15,684 nucleotides of DNA from Asparagopsis taxiformis. Lineage: Eukaryota > Rhodophyta > Florideophyceae > Bonnemaisoniales > Bonnemaisoniaceae. Made by a program: the position numbers and the translations under genes. The stretch lies in contig JALQPE010002201.1 in assembly GCA_030407315.1 (NCBI GenBank), forward strand, positions 1 to 15,684, read 5' to 3'. Position 1 is the first letter of the stretch; every line of letters begins with the position of its first letter. Shown in pieces: positions 1 to 8,939 of this stretch. The notes under the pieces are model-generated. The model made no database searches. It was not told where the DNA came from and saw nothing but the letters and a program-made list of their open reading frames with translations.

Positions 1-624
1 CTTTATCGATCCGGAGATGTTGTTTGTGCGTGTGCAAGTTGAAGTAGACCCCGGGCTAGGATCTGAGAGTGCGAACACCGGGGAAACCATGTCGGGAGAC
101 AATTCATTCATCCATGAGAGCCTAACTCGTGACAATGCGCCCCCTACATTTGATGTCGGAGAATCAGGTATGAGCGATAATGGGGAAAACGCAACATTTG
201 AGTTTGGAGGGGCATCAGTTTCGCGGCAGATACATCGTCGACCGTTCGAGAATACTCGGCTGATGCAAGATGGCACTTCATACGGGGCCACAGATCAGGT
301 ATCGCCGGGATCAGTTGAACAGACGGAAGGTGGCGAGAACGAGGAAGCATCTTCGGCTCGCGTGAACATTCCGTCGTATATATTGTTTGATGTTGCAGAA
401 AAGGTCGAAACAGGGCGTATAGCGAGGATGCAATGGCTCATGACGAATATCATTCGTACGTATGTCCAACTTCGGGCAGAACTGCAATGTTTAAAGAGGT
501 TCCGGGTGGTAAGAATGTTTTGCCGTATGTCTACACCAACCCTGAAGCTTACACGCTGGTTTCGGAACATGATGCAGTTTACGTACTGGTAGCACCGACG
601 GAAAAAATTCCGGACGAATGGTAG
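1..624 (+). CDS. 3' end of a possible Slo/RCK-type potassium channel (5' truncated, one or more frame breaks)
   Basis: The gene enters from the left edge. Two frames carry it. Positions 2-430 (frame 2) encode a Ser/Asn/Glu/Gly-rich low-complexity stretch. Positions about 412-624 (frame 1) encode a compact tail with the segment LPYVYTNPEAYTLVSEHD followed by AVYVLVAP, ending at TAG 622-624. This tail resembles the end of the second RCK domain of Slo/BK-type channels, where a 'YVxTNP' strand precedes a hydrophobic 'VYVL' strand. At the very edge, frame 1 also reads LYRSGDVV, reminiscent of the 'LYR' strand earlier in that domain. If so, the acidic stretch is a loop insertion inside RCK2. The pore and calcium-sensing parts would lie outside the window. 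The assignment rests on a short motif; another nucleotide-binding-like regulatory domain is possible. It faces chlorophyll synthase tail-to-tail, 129 bp apart. Confidence 0.4.
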
Positions 625-702
625 ATATGTAGTTGACTATGTGTATTTTAATGAGTGTGTGTTGTACAAGTGAGCTTTAATGTAAAGATAGAATGACAAA
701 CT

Positions 703-708
703 TTTATT
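703..708 (-). terminator. AATAAA polyadenylation signal of chlorophyll synthase
   Basis: TTTATT on the + strand reads AATAAA on the minus strand, about 46 bp past the minus-strand TAG at 754-756. Its position fits the 3' UTR of the chlorophyll synthase gene in the short gap between two convergent genes. Confidence 0.5.
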
Positions 709-753
709 CTCATCCACAAGGCGTGTTACAATACGAACCTGTCACGTCTACTT

Positions 754-1923
754 CTACAACGGTCCGTGATGTCCAACGGCCAGCCCGGCGACCAAGATGC
801 CAATCACCAGAAACGGCTGCGCAGACGCTTGATACTTGACATCATACTTGATTGGGTCCTTCAAAAAGTACTTGTACTGCAAGAACATCTGTGGAGCAAC
901 AAGGGCAACAATAGCAGCTGCATAAGTCTTCTCACCCACACCATACAGGATCGCTGCAACCAGCAATTGGAGACATCGATCATTCCGACACAGATCCACT
1001 TTGCAGTATCCACACCAAACATAACTGGCAAGCTTTGCATACCTGTTGCACGATCGCCCTCCACACTCTTGAAATCGTTTACAATTGCAATACCGAGCCC
1101 TGCAAATGAATAGAACAACGTCAGAAACCATTGTTTTCCAATCCAACGTGCCAAACAATGCCTGACCGGCCCACCATGGCAGCGAGATATAGCTGGCACC
1201 GAGCGCATAACTGCCTGTCCATCCATTCTGTTTAAGTTTTAACGGCGGTGCCGAGTATATATACGCAATGAAGCATCCAAATATAGCCAAAGCTGTATTA
1301 ACAGGCCATTGATGGTGAGCCCAGACATCGAGTCCGCCGCTGACAAGTAGCCCTGCGACAAGGAGTGCGGCAATCTGTGTTTTGACTTCTTCCTCGCTGA
1401 TGATTCCAGACGGAATCGGGCGGTACGGTTCGTTGATTGCGTCAATCTCTCTATCGTACCAATCGTTTATCACCTGTGTATAACCTGTTAACAGCGGCCC
1501 TGCCAGTACCATACAAGCGATTGATTTCGCCCAGTCGATCGGATCTGCCCAGTGATAGTTTCCGCTCGCGGCGGCGCCACAGGTGACACCCAGATCAACG
1601 GGACCCCAGGTGACTGGTTTCATGAGCTGCAACCGGATTCTCCATTTGGACTGGGTAGCGCCAGCGTCCTTTATTCCCAACAGCTGACGAACGTCAGCCT
1701 GCTTGGGGTGCTGGAATTGGCGGCTGCCATGTCAGCGCCCAGACCAGCCGGTTGGGCAGTGGTGGACTCGGTGTTGGATGGGTGCTGGCGGGGCGGGTTC
1801 ATCGTTCATGCGTGGCGTACATATGTGTCGGGGACGTGGGGGTGCGCGAAGCGGGCAGCGGTGTATTGAATTTGCGCGAAGGGAGGGGAGCGCATGAGAA
1901 GGAAGGAAAGCTGCGATCGGCAT
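754..1923 (-). CDS. CHLG: Chlorophyll synthase (UbiA-family prenyltransferase), plastid-targeted, frame-disrupted
   Basis: Catalyses the last step of chlorophyll a synthesis, attaching a geranylgeranyl or phytyl chain to chlorophyllide in the thylakoid membrane. Diagnostic segments include DVRQLLGIKDAG just before the core, RLQLMKPVTWGPV, the Asp-rich prenyl-diphosphate/Mg site NDWYDREIDAINEPYRPIPSG, and YIYSAPPLKLKQNGW. The second Asp-rich site, IVNDFKSVEGDRA, lies in a different frame between about 1125 and 965. An extra T (minus strand; AAA at 1125-1127) and a missing C near 965-966 cancel out, so a 308-codon frame stays open while about 50 conserved codons are misread. The C-terminus (KYQASAQPFLVIGILVAGLAVGHHG region) is complete. 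The mature frame runs upstream to a TGA at 1732-1734. Beyond it the same frame starts with ATG at 1921-1923 (MPIAAFLPSHALPSLRAN), a transit-peptide-like leader, so I chose that start. ATGs at 1990 or 1802 in other frames are alternatives. Confidence 0.9.
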
Positions 1924-2235
1924 GGTAGCGGGTGGTGGGCAGGACGGTAGAACTTTGGTAGAGCGCGAGATTCGGGAGAGACGAGGTCATCGTCAGGTTG
2001 TAAACTGTAATGTATTACGTACGCGTTGGACGTATTTGATTGGATAACGTTTGTTGGGCAAAATAATAAAATTAGTCATTCATCATAACTCGATAGCTGC
2101 GTACAAGTCCGTTTTTTAGCAACAGAACACGTCTCAATCCATCGGCTCGACTCGTCCTGCTCGCACGATTCCCTAATCCCAACGCTATTTCAATAACAAC
2201 GCCATCATCACCGCGTTCCGCTCCCAGCAGCAGCA
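1924..2235. promoter_or_regulatory. Shared divergent promoter region of CHLG and the DnaJ gene
   Basis: About 310 bp separate the two divergently transcribed genes, so both promoters should lie here. An ATTGG (inverted CCAAT box) is at 2039-2043, next to an AT-rich run at 2060-2090. No clear TATA box was identified for either gene. The exact left border depends on which CHLG start is right. Confidence 0.4.
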
Positions 2236-3427
2236 ATGTCCCCCAAAAAGGACCCGTACAAGAGCTCGCCATTCCCCACACAGCCCCCAAGAGCAGATTC
2301 GACGCGCGTATAAAAAGCTTTGTCTCCGTTGGCATCCTGACAAGCATCCAGAAGGCTCCGCACGCACCGTAGCTGAGGCACGCTTCAAAGCCGTCGTACT
2401 TGCCTATTCAATTTTGTCAGATGCTTCCTCCCGTGCCGCCTACGACGCACAGCATGTTACCTCCGATCCTTTCGCCGACCCCGAATATCGTCGCTCCTTT
2501 GCTCGCAGATTCGCAAAGCAGTTTGCCGCAGAGGGCATGACGTTCATGCTGATGATTTGTTCGAAAGCTTATTTGGACGCGCCAGAGATGACTTTCAGGA
2601 TAACTTTTTCGCTGATCAGAGAGCGCCCGATAAAGAGGTCGACCTCCCGTTGACCCTCGAAGAAATGTATCAAGGCTGCGTCAAGAAAAGGAGATTACGC
2701 AAGCCCAGCGGTGATACTACGCCCCCTACCGTATTGAACATCGTCATACGACCCGGCTACAGACCCGGTGATAAGATTCGATTCCGTGATGCAGCATATA
2801 CCAATAACTTACCTCATGACGTCGTCTTCACATCACCCAAAGGCACATGAGAAATTTCAGTTGAAGCAGATGACCTCCATCTCACCATGCGTATAAACCT
2901 TGTAGACGCACTAGCAGGCGCAGTACTCGTTGTGAACACACTCGATTCGACACGTCTCAAGGTCCGCATCGACACCGTTTATCTATCCCGGCTATGTGCA
3001 TCAAGTCCGCGGCCACGGTATGCCCCGTCGTAGTGCGCCGGATACCCGCGGTGATCTGTTTATATCATTCACGATTGTGTTTCCTACCCGCGTTGAATCA
3101 GAGGATCGTGCCGCTGTCCGTGAGTTATTCCAAAGAGTCGACGCTCATTCCAGGGATCGCATGTCCATTCGTAGATCAAGTTCCTTGTTTATGAGCAGGC
3201 AGTCTGCAGCCAATATTTTGCATGGCCGTCGTCACTCGTCTACCCCGCAGGCGGCTCAGAACTCTGAATCAACCGAATTTGCAGACAACGACGATTCTTC
3301 AGTGCAGAATAGCGGTAGTCAACAGAGGCAAAGGCCCGATGACCCCATTTCGGAGGCTACAAAGAAGCCACATGCACAAAAAAATAGGCAGAAGACAATC
3401 TGGAAGTTTCCTTCCATCTTTCGATAG
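2236..3427 (+). CDS. Class II (type B) DnaJ/Hsp40 co-chaperone, frame-disrupted
   Basis: J-domain co-chaperone that stimulates Hsp70 ATPase and presents substrates. It begins MSPKKDPYK at ATG 2236. After two one-base losses (about 2266 and 2290) the J domain continues in frame 2: EQIRRAYKKLCLRWHPDKHP, with the catalytic HPD at 2333-2341, then AEARFKAVVLAYSILSDASS. Another break near 2537 moves to frame 1, with LTLEEMYQGCVKKRRLRK and VIRPGYRPGDKIRF, typical of C-terminal substrate domain I. An apparent TGA at 2848-2850 sits in a short frame excursion. DDLHLTMRINLVDALAG follows in frame 1. One extra T near 2980 leads into frame 2 (YVHQVRGHGMPRRS), the end of C-terminal domain II. No CxxCxGxG zinc repeats are seen, which excludes class I. 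A polar tail of about 100 residues, rich in Ser, Gln and Arg, ends at TAG 3425-3427. No signal peptide or membrane segment is seen, so cytosol or nucleus is likely. Confidence 0.85.
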
Positions 3428-3880
3428 AATTCCGTCATAGCTCGCCCTTGCATTTATATCTTGTTCTCCCGTCACATAGAAAATTTCAAATCACTGACCT
3501 TGGCGCCACATCAACAAACAAGGTCGGGTTGTGTTACATCTCGACAGCATGGCTAGGCCAATCTGGAACGTTGTTCTCTTCCAGAAGTTCTACTTTGCCG
3601 CTTTTCCGTTGTATAATAGTTTTTCTATAGCAGTCAGCATTGTTTTGACAATAAATTTTTAGCATCCCACTTCCCATGTATCGACTTTGGCTGTACCCAA
3701 CGGCCGTGGCGCGGACTTGCTTTGATCTCACATCGTGATGACTTCAGTAAGCCCGCCCAATTAGTGTCGGTCCATAATGTAACATGCCATTCATCATTCA
3801 CATGATTGTGCAACACAACCATCACGGTAATTCACTTTCCTAGCTTGCCTGGCTCACACCTGCCATTTTCCGCAAATAAT
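3428..3880. other. Intergenic region between DnaJ and TMEM16 genes
   Basis: No coding segment with family resemblance was found on either strand; the short open frames here (about 60 codons) show no motif. It should hold the DnaJ 3' UTR (AATAAA at 3650-3655) and the promoter and 5' leader of the downstream gene. An AT-rich run ends just before ATG 3881. Confidence 0.5.
3650..3655 (+). terminator. AATAAA polyadenylation signal, probably for the DnaJ gene
   Basis: AATAAA lies about 220 bp past the DnaJ stop at 3427, followed by a T-run, and well before the next start at 3881. Confidence 0.4.
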
Positions 3881-6516
3881 ATGGCGCGGTCACCTAGTAT
3901 AGATGCCGTCATTCCAACACGTCTAGCTAACCAGATGGAAACCGACAGTCAGTCCGATGAAGAGTTCGAAGATGCAGATCCTTACCATTGGAACAATCTC
4001 CAGAAAATATACTTTCACAGCAACTGAGCCTACCTGACACGACGAGTATCGAACGAAACGTTGAAGCAACCGTGCAAAGCAGCATGTGTATGGTGTAGAA
4101 CCTGCATGGGGCTGGGATTTTGTCCTGACATTTCCGATGCCACCCTGTCTGAAGAGAGTGAGAAGAAATACAGATGAGGACGAGAAGATTCAGCCTTCTA
4201 CGGTACAGGAAGATGGAAGCAATGTGAGCAGCAGTGGTAAGACGGCCAACGGAGGGATTAATAGCATTGGACAGCAACATACACAGACGGCTGATGGGGA
4301 ACCGAATTGGACGAGAGGAGTAGGAATTAATCCGTGACCGTGTGCAAATCCTCACACGTCTGAAGAGTGCAGGGTTCGTGTTTTCGCAACTGTTCATTCC
4401 ATCCGAGAAGATCATTCTTGTTCGATTGTCACTCGCGGAGGAACAAATGAAGCAAAAAGCGATTGATGTGAACCTGGAACTGAAATTGAAAGAAAAGTAT
4501 GGAAGTGGATATCTCAAGTTCTCATTTGAGAGAGAGGAAGTATTCAAGAATCATGCAGAACGGGGCGAGAGGAGAGGTTACTTCTGTCCCGCTGATAGAG
4601 CGATAATCATCTTGGCAGTATTGCAATCTAAGGAAGATTGGGGTTGTGATCTCAACATTGAAAAGTTACTGTATGACCAAACGGTTCTGCAGGCTTTTTG
4701 TTTGCATTCCAAACTGGAGCAGAAGAAGTCTAATCTCAAAACTGTATGGGCTAGGATATGGGACCCGACCTATGTTCCACATTCAACGACTTGAAAAATT
4801 TCTAGGAGGTATGTTGCACAAGTTCGGGATGAACATCTGGTGCTCGTACATTTTCTGATCTAACGTCTATCCCTTCAGCAAGAGTATCGTATTACTTTGT
4901 ATTTGTCAGTTTCTACGCACAGCGGCTATGTATGCTAGCACTAATCTCGATTCCGGTATATGTTTTACGTCGCACCCTTGACAGTCTAGCTATCGCGGCA
5001 TTGCGATGGATATTCTCACTGAGTCTAGTGATATGGGCGACAGTATTCCTGGAGACATGGAAACGTCGCAGTGCAGATATCAACGTTGAATGGGGACTCA
5101 ACGACTATTGGAAGAGATGGCGGAAGATACGCGACCGCAATATGAGGGAGAAATGCGCTATGGATTTTACTGCAAGGGTGGGTTTGTGTCATTAGCTGAT
5201 CTTGTCGAAGAGGAAGCGGAAACATCGGACATCGAAGAAGGAGTATCGCGGGCGGGTCTAGTGCGAGTTTCAGATTTACCTCGCAACTCGTTTCAAGAGC
5301 CTCGAGAGGCACGTAATGCCAAGTTGCAATCGTTAGGCGTAACGATATTGTTCGTTCTACTTGTGGGCAGTATTACATTTCTTCTTTTATGGTTTCGTGA
5401 TGAAATTGTGCAGTATGTTGGGAGGCGGACTAGTTCAGCCGTTGCGGAAGCGTTTCCTGGTGTGGTGAATGGAATTTTGATCACGGTGTTTGATTCAGTT
5501 TGGCGATTGGTTTTCACTTCGGTTAACGCAAAGAGAGAACCATCGGACGAACCAGCTGTTTGAAAACAGTCTGGTTTACAAACGCTTCGCATTTCAGTTT
5601 GTATCGAATTGTAAGTTCTAGACACGTTATGTGCGACTGCGGAGGGACAGCTGCTGACTGGTGTTTTTCTGATAGACATGTCATTGTTCTATATTGCGTT
5701 TGTACGATCGAATCTGCAAAACAGCTGCCTCGCAACTGAAGGGGACTGCATGGCTGAACTGGAGACGCAACTAGCTTCGTTAGTTCTGACCAAGGCTACT
5801 GTTGGACAGCTGATGGAGGTAATCATGCCTTTCGTGGTTTCTCGCGAAAGCAGTGGTATTCCAGATACAAGGATGGAAAGCATGAAGCGACCAGTGCAAA
5901 AAGCCACGGCAGAGGAGTTAATATCTGTACAGCGGACAACCGATATGTCCGCGAATCCAAGTTGGCAGTATACGAGGGAACATTGGACGATTACGCGGAG
6001 CTTGTGATCCATTCGGATACATTGTGTTATTCGTGTGTAGCGTTTCCGCTGGCGCAGCGCTGTGGCCGTTTTGAACAATATGGTTGAAATCCGAACAGAC
6101 GGATGGAAGATCTTGCGTTTATCGCAAAGGGTCAACGCAGACGACGCTGCAGATATAGGGGCATGGTATCAGATTCTAGAGATGCTCAATGTCGCATCGA
6201 CTGTGACTAATGTGGCGTTGCTGGTGTTTACGGCGGACAGTTGAGCGACTTGTTCGGACCGGCGGCAGAGAGCAGGAATCTGATTGCGTTTATGGTGACA
6301 GAGCACATACTACTCATCATCAAATATAGCGCTGCATTGAGCATCGCAAATGTAAGAGGCCGGACATACCGCAAGGTGGGTCGTCAAATGTTCGACGTCG
6401 CGCGCTGGTTCGATGAGGGCTGGCGTGAGGCATTCCGGGGAACGAGTTTACTCCGAGTTGAGCAGCAACAGTCCGCAGTATGTCATAAGTATGCCAATTT
6501 GTTTGATACTTATTGA
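3881..6516 (+). CDS. Anoctamin/TMEM16 family membrane protein (ion channel or lipid scramblase), two introns, many frame breaks
   Basis: TMEM16 proteins are about ten-helix membrane proteins acting as Ca2+-regulated chloride channels or phospholipid scramblases. The start chosen is ATG 3881 (MARSPSIDAVIP). An acidic N-terminus precedes WGWDFVLTFPMPP (about 4110). The cytosolic domain runs about 4333-4786: RDRVQILTRLKSAGF, then PADRAIIILAVLQS. DLKNF at 4785-4799, spliced across intron 1 to ARVSYYFVFVSFYAQRL, matches the family's 'IRDYFGE.VALYFAWLGFYT' entry into helix 1. Helix 2 is WIFSLSLVIWATVFLETWKR. Later come TILFVLLVGSITFLLLWF, NHRTNQLFENSLVYKRFAFQ, and across intron 2 SLFYIAFVRSN, then GDCMAELETQLASL. 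LNNMVEIRTDGWK near 6071-6109 has the E-x-x-x-D spacing of Ca-site residues in helix 8. The last conserved helix includes FMVTEHILLIIKY; TGA is at 6514-6516. About ten single-base frame changes interrupt it. Channel versus scramblase cannot be decided. Confidence 0.85.
4809..4878 (+). other. Spliceosomal intron 1 of the TMEM16 gene (70 nt)
   Basis: It starts GTATGT and ends with pyrimidine-rich CCCTTCAG. Removing it joins the DLKNF segment to ARVSYYF in phase 1, which restores the conserved TMEM16 block at the first membrane helix. The exon just upstream contains an apparent TAG (4803-4805), best explained by one missing T. Intron length matches the second intron. Confidence 0.7.
5611..5675 (+). 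other. Spliceosomal intron 2 of the TMEM16 gene (65 nt)
   Basis: It starts with consensus donor GTAAGT and ends TTTTTCTGATAG. A CTGAC branch-point-like motif lies near 5654-5658. Splicing joins ...FQFVSN-T to AC-ATG, giving Tyr then MSLFYIAF. This rebuilds the family-wide 'FVNxYxSLFYIAF' motif exactly, so the boundary is well supported. Confidence 0.85.
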
Positions 6517-6546
6517 GCGCACTTTCGCACGCTCAATTCTAGGCAA

Positions 6547-6552
6547 AATAAA
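6547..6552 (+). terminator. AATAAA polyadenylation signal of the TMEM16 gene
   Basis: AATAAA lies 30 bp past the TGA at 6514-6516, a normal spacing for a short 3' UTR. Confidence 0.5.
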
Positions 6553-7779
6553 TCGCTTTTTGAAACTACAAATTTCGATAGAAATTTTGGAAGTGTTTTT
6601 GAACGAGACATGGGACTGACAATTTTCGGCTCTGCCGCGTGTGATGCTGTCAGCGTGCTGTATGGCTAACAGGACGAGGGTGGTGTTCGTTTTTGGAAGA
6701 CATCCTCCAGGAACTGACCTCCTCGTGGCAACAGACGAGAAGTCTTGAGACGAGCAGATAGTTCCAGCCAATTTGACGCCCATTTTTGGCAAGTAAGCCT
6801 CGATTTAAGAAATAGCGGCTGAGAGAATGGGGTTTAACAGGGGATAATGGGGAAGGAAACTGTCCAGACGGATGAAACGTTTGTAGCAAGGGTCAGTCAC
6901 TATCGAAGAAAGTTTCTCGGAAGGAATTTTGGAAGCGATGTGGAGACCCCGAAGCTGCGATCGGACTGTCGGCGTAGGTGACGGGCCGACCTATACAGGC
7001 AGCGCTCAGACTCGGGGAAGCACTCTACACGAACAAGGGGGTAATCGAGGCGAGTACAAAAACAGCTGAGTAGAAGCTGGACTCAGCATGCAATTCCAGT
7101 GAGAAAATTATTCTCAATAAAGTTAAAAAGCAAAAAGGCCTTTGTGAGGGCTCCAGGACTACCTTGACGGGGGAGATACGCTAGGTATTCGTTTCGAGCA
7201 CGGAAAATGGCCGGGTTTTTTGGAGAAGGCTCCCATAGGTGACTAGAGAGCCCAATCCAAAACCATGATCTAGCCATATGATAATAGAGAGAGGCTTGTG
7301 TCCAGATGTTGTGTAGAACTTTGGTCAACACTTTCTTGGAGCGTCTCCTGTGTATAATAGCACACAAGAAATATTATTTAGTCGCAAGCTCAGTGGTGTG
7401 CGACGTATTCAATATCTAATCACCCGCGGCTAGAAGGGGTAAGGCTTTTTCTCGCTGAGAAGCGATAAAATAATTCGAGATGGAGAATGCTAACGAAAGA
7501 GAAGAAGAAGCTATCTATCGAGTAGCTATGAAGATGATCTCCAATCAGTGGTGATCAGCCAGACTCAAAAAGGAGTCCGAATTTTAATTCTCATATATCG
7601 CTTCTGTAGGACCTTAGCCCTGTAGGATAGATTGTACCTACAAGGAGGATGAGTAGATAGGAGTAAGGCTTCGAACTCAAGAGTGAGAGCGCCGATTCCA
7701 AGAAGCGGATGTCTCGTGCGATTCTGGTAGCCCGAGGGCTGTGTCGAGTGGATCGATCCTTCGGAACCCGACACCTGTC
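6553..7779. other. Unassigned intergenic DNA
   Basis: I see no recognisable coding segment, RNA gene or terminal repeat here. The longest open frame (7083-7367, minus, 94 codons) has no motif I recognise. A small direct repeat CTGTAGGA occurs at 7604-7611 and 7620-7627. The stretch may be decayed mobile DNA or the flank of the downstream element. Confidence 0.4.
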
Positions 7780-7796
7780 TCCCAACCCGGTAGCGG

Positions 7797-8350
7797 GTGG
7801 TAGAGCGGGGCCCGCAACGGCTGGATCTAACCTGCCGGAGGGATCCATCGGCTGTAGCCGTCCTCAAACCACTTAAGGGTTAACTGGGTGTAGTGCAATG
7901 CCCGAGCTGTCGATTCGACTTAGGGTAGTGAGCCGATTCGGCTAAGCACCGCGAGGTGTTCGAGCCCTCCTGTCTCGTAGTCAGACTCAGGGTAGAGGTG
8001 GTAGAGCTAAGGCGGATCGCCTGCTTGACTGTGGGTTGTAAGGCCACACAGACGATACGTCGAGGGTCTTGGTTCAAGTGATACTGCTATGCAGGTGAGA
8101 GGTTGGCTTTCAGGCCACCCTAAAGGGTAAGGGATGGCGCAAACACTGGATCAGTGGTACACTGAAACGGTGGTGTGTGACGGTGATACACCGGATGTCA
8201 ACGGACACTTAGTGTGTGAGGGGAGTGACCAACGGTCGAGAAGGAGAAGAAGGGAGCTGATACAGCGTGAATGGTGGTCCACCAAGCAGGCGAGGGTACC
8301 TGGTAGGGGGAAAAGGATGAGTGGGCACGTGCACCACTGGTGGCACGTGC
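7797..8350. repeat. Hairpin-dense non-coding block
   Basis: Short near-perfect inverted repeats follow each other closely. Examples are GCGGG-G-CCCGC (7805-7815), TGGATC with GATCCA (7822-7847), CGGCT-GT-AGCCG (7849-7860), GTCGA-T-TCGAC (7909-7919), AGCCGA-T-TCGGCT (7931-7943), and CACC-GCGA-GGTG (7947-7958), whose loop fits the GNRA pattern. Further ones are GGCG-GAT-CGCC (8011-8021), a 7-bp stem with one bulge at 8029-8051, ACCCT-AA-AGGGT (8117-8128), CACTG-GAT-CAGTG (8144-8156), CGGTG-ATA-CACCG (8181-8193), ACACT-T-AGTGT (8205-8215) and TGGTGG-T-CCACCA (8272-8284). The tRNA A-box-like GTGGTAGAGC occurs at 7797 and 7998. A structured RNA, a tRNA-derived SINE remnant or palindromic DNA are all possible. 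Confidence 0.45.
8325..8350. repeat. Inverted repeat carrying two G-box (CACGTG) sites
   Basis: GCACGTGC at 8325-8332 and again at 8343-8350 flank ACCA and TGGT, giving a near-perfect palindrome with one unpaired G. CACGTG is the core site of bHLH and bZIP factors, so it could be regulatory. It could equally be one more hairpin of the surrounding block. Confidence 0.5.
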
Positions 8351-8520
8351 AGGGAAGAGACCGTGAAAGGGCAGAGGAGAAGCTGATACAAAGAGACGGC
8401 GATGCCGGAGACGCTGGTACAGCGGCAAGAGTAAGGCCTGACTTGTGCCACGCACTATTGTGGACCAGCCGGGATGGCGTCACTAAGAGAGTTCTAGAAT
8501 CGCTTTCCTTGTCAGGGCGT

Positions 8521-8880
8521 GTTGAACCGTAACGCGCTCGTGAACTTGCGTTTCGCACGTCGCTCGGTCGCGGAGGCGATTGGGGGTACAACGGCGGAAC
8601 GCGCAGGGTCGATCGCAACACGGGATTCGCGGGCCGGCGCAAGCCGTGATCTCAGGGTGAGATCACCGAGTAAACTCGAGCTCAACACGATCCACGCAGG
8701 GGTCGTAAATCCCTGGCCTAGCGGTAGGCGACGCAACGCGCGGTCTCGCAGGTGCGACGCAATTCGACGTCGGTAAACGCGGCGCGCGCGCACGTATGTC
8801 GGCGATCGTGAGCAATCCGCACGCAACGTCGTACGCAATCGGTCCTCGCGACGCGCTCGACGCTTACTCGTAGCTGCGAA
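8521..8880. promoter_or_regulatory. CpG-dense island-like block upstream of the retrotransposon
   Basis: A hand count gives about 65 CpG in 360 bp, far above the rest of the window. ACGCAA occurs four times (8731, 8757, 8821, 8833). An 18-bp alternating purine-pyrimidine run lies at 8782-8799. A perfect 9-bp hairpin is at 8646-8666. Open frames exist on both strands but look like by-products of the base composition. A promoter or CpG island is inference. Confidence 0.4.
8646..8666. repeat. Perfect 9-bp inverted repeat with GGG loop
   Basis: GTGATCTCA, then GGG, then TGAGATCAC. It is the longest perfect small-loop stem I found in the window. Confidence 0.7.
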
Positions 8881-8939
8881 AGTGCTGACTTTTATTGGTA
8901 GGGTGCGAACCATGCGACCACTATAGCTAACTTACTTGG

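Noticed and set aside
3927..4547. 206-codon minus-strand frame
   Set aside because: It lies antisense to the N-terminal part of the TMEM16 gene, whose family match is clear; it is a shadow frame.
7083..7367. 94-codon minus-strand frame
   Set aside because: Protein-like in composition but matches nothing I recognise and has no neighbouring support; left as unassigned.
7900..8095. Functional tRNA genes
   Set aside because: A- and B-box-like strings exist, but the T-stem does not pair, spacing is wrong and no acceptor stem forms.
8134..8532. 132-codon open frame on the + strand
   Set aside because: No recognised motif, Arg-rich and repetitive composition caused by purine-rich hairpin DNA, and a longer frame runs antisense through the same bases. 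No support as a gene.
6553..8900. A second retrotransposon or its LTR
   Set aside because: No coding block and no repeat of the 8940-9426 sequence was found by eye; a genome-wide repeat search would be needed.
8151..8913. Minus-strand frames of 163 and 133 codons
   Set aside because: They fall in biased, CpG- or purine-rich DNA where stops are rare, overlap other open frames, and show no domain.
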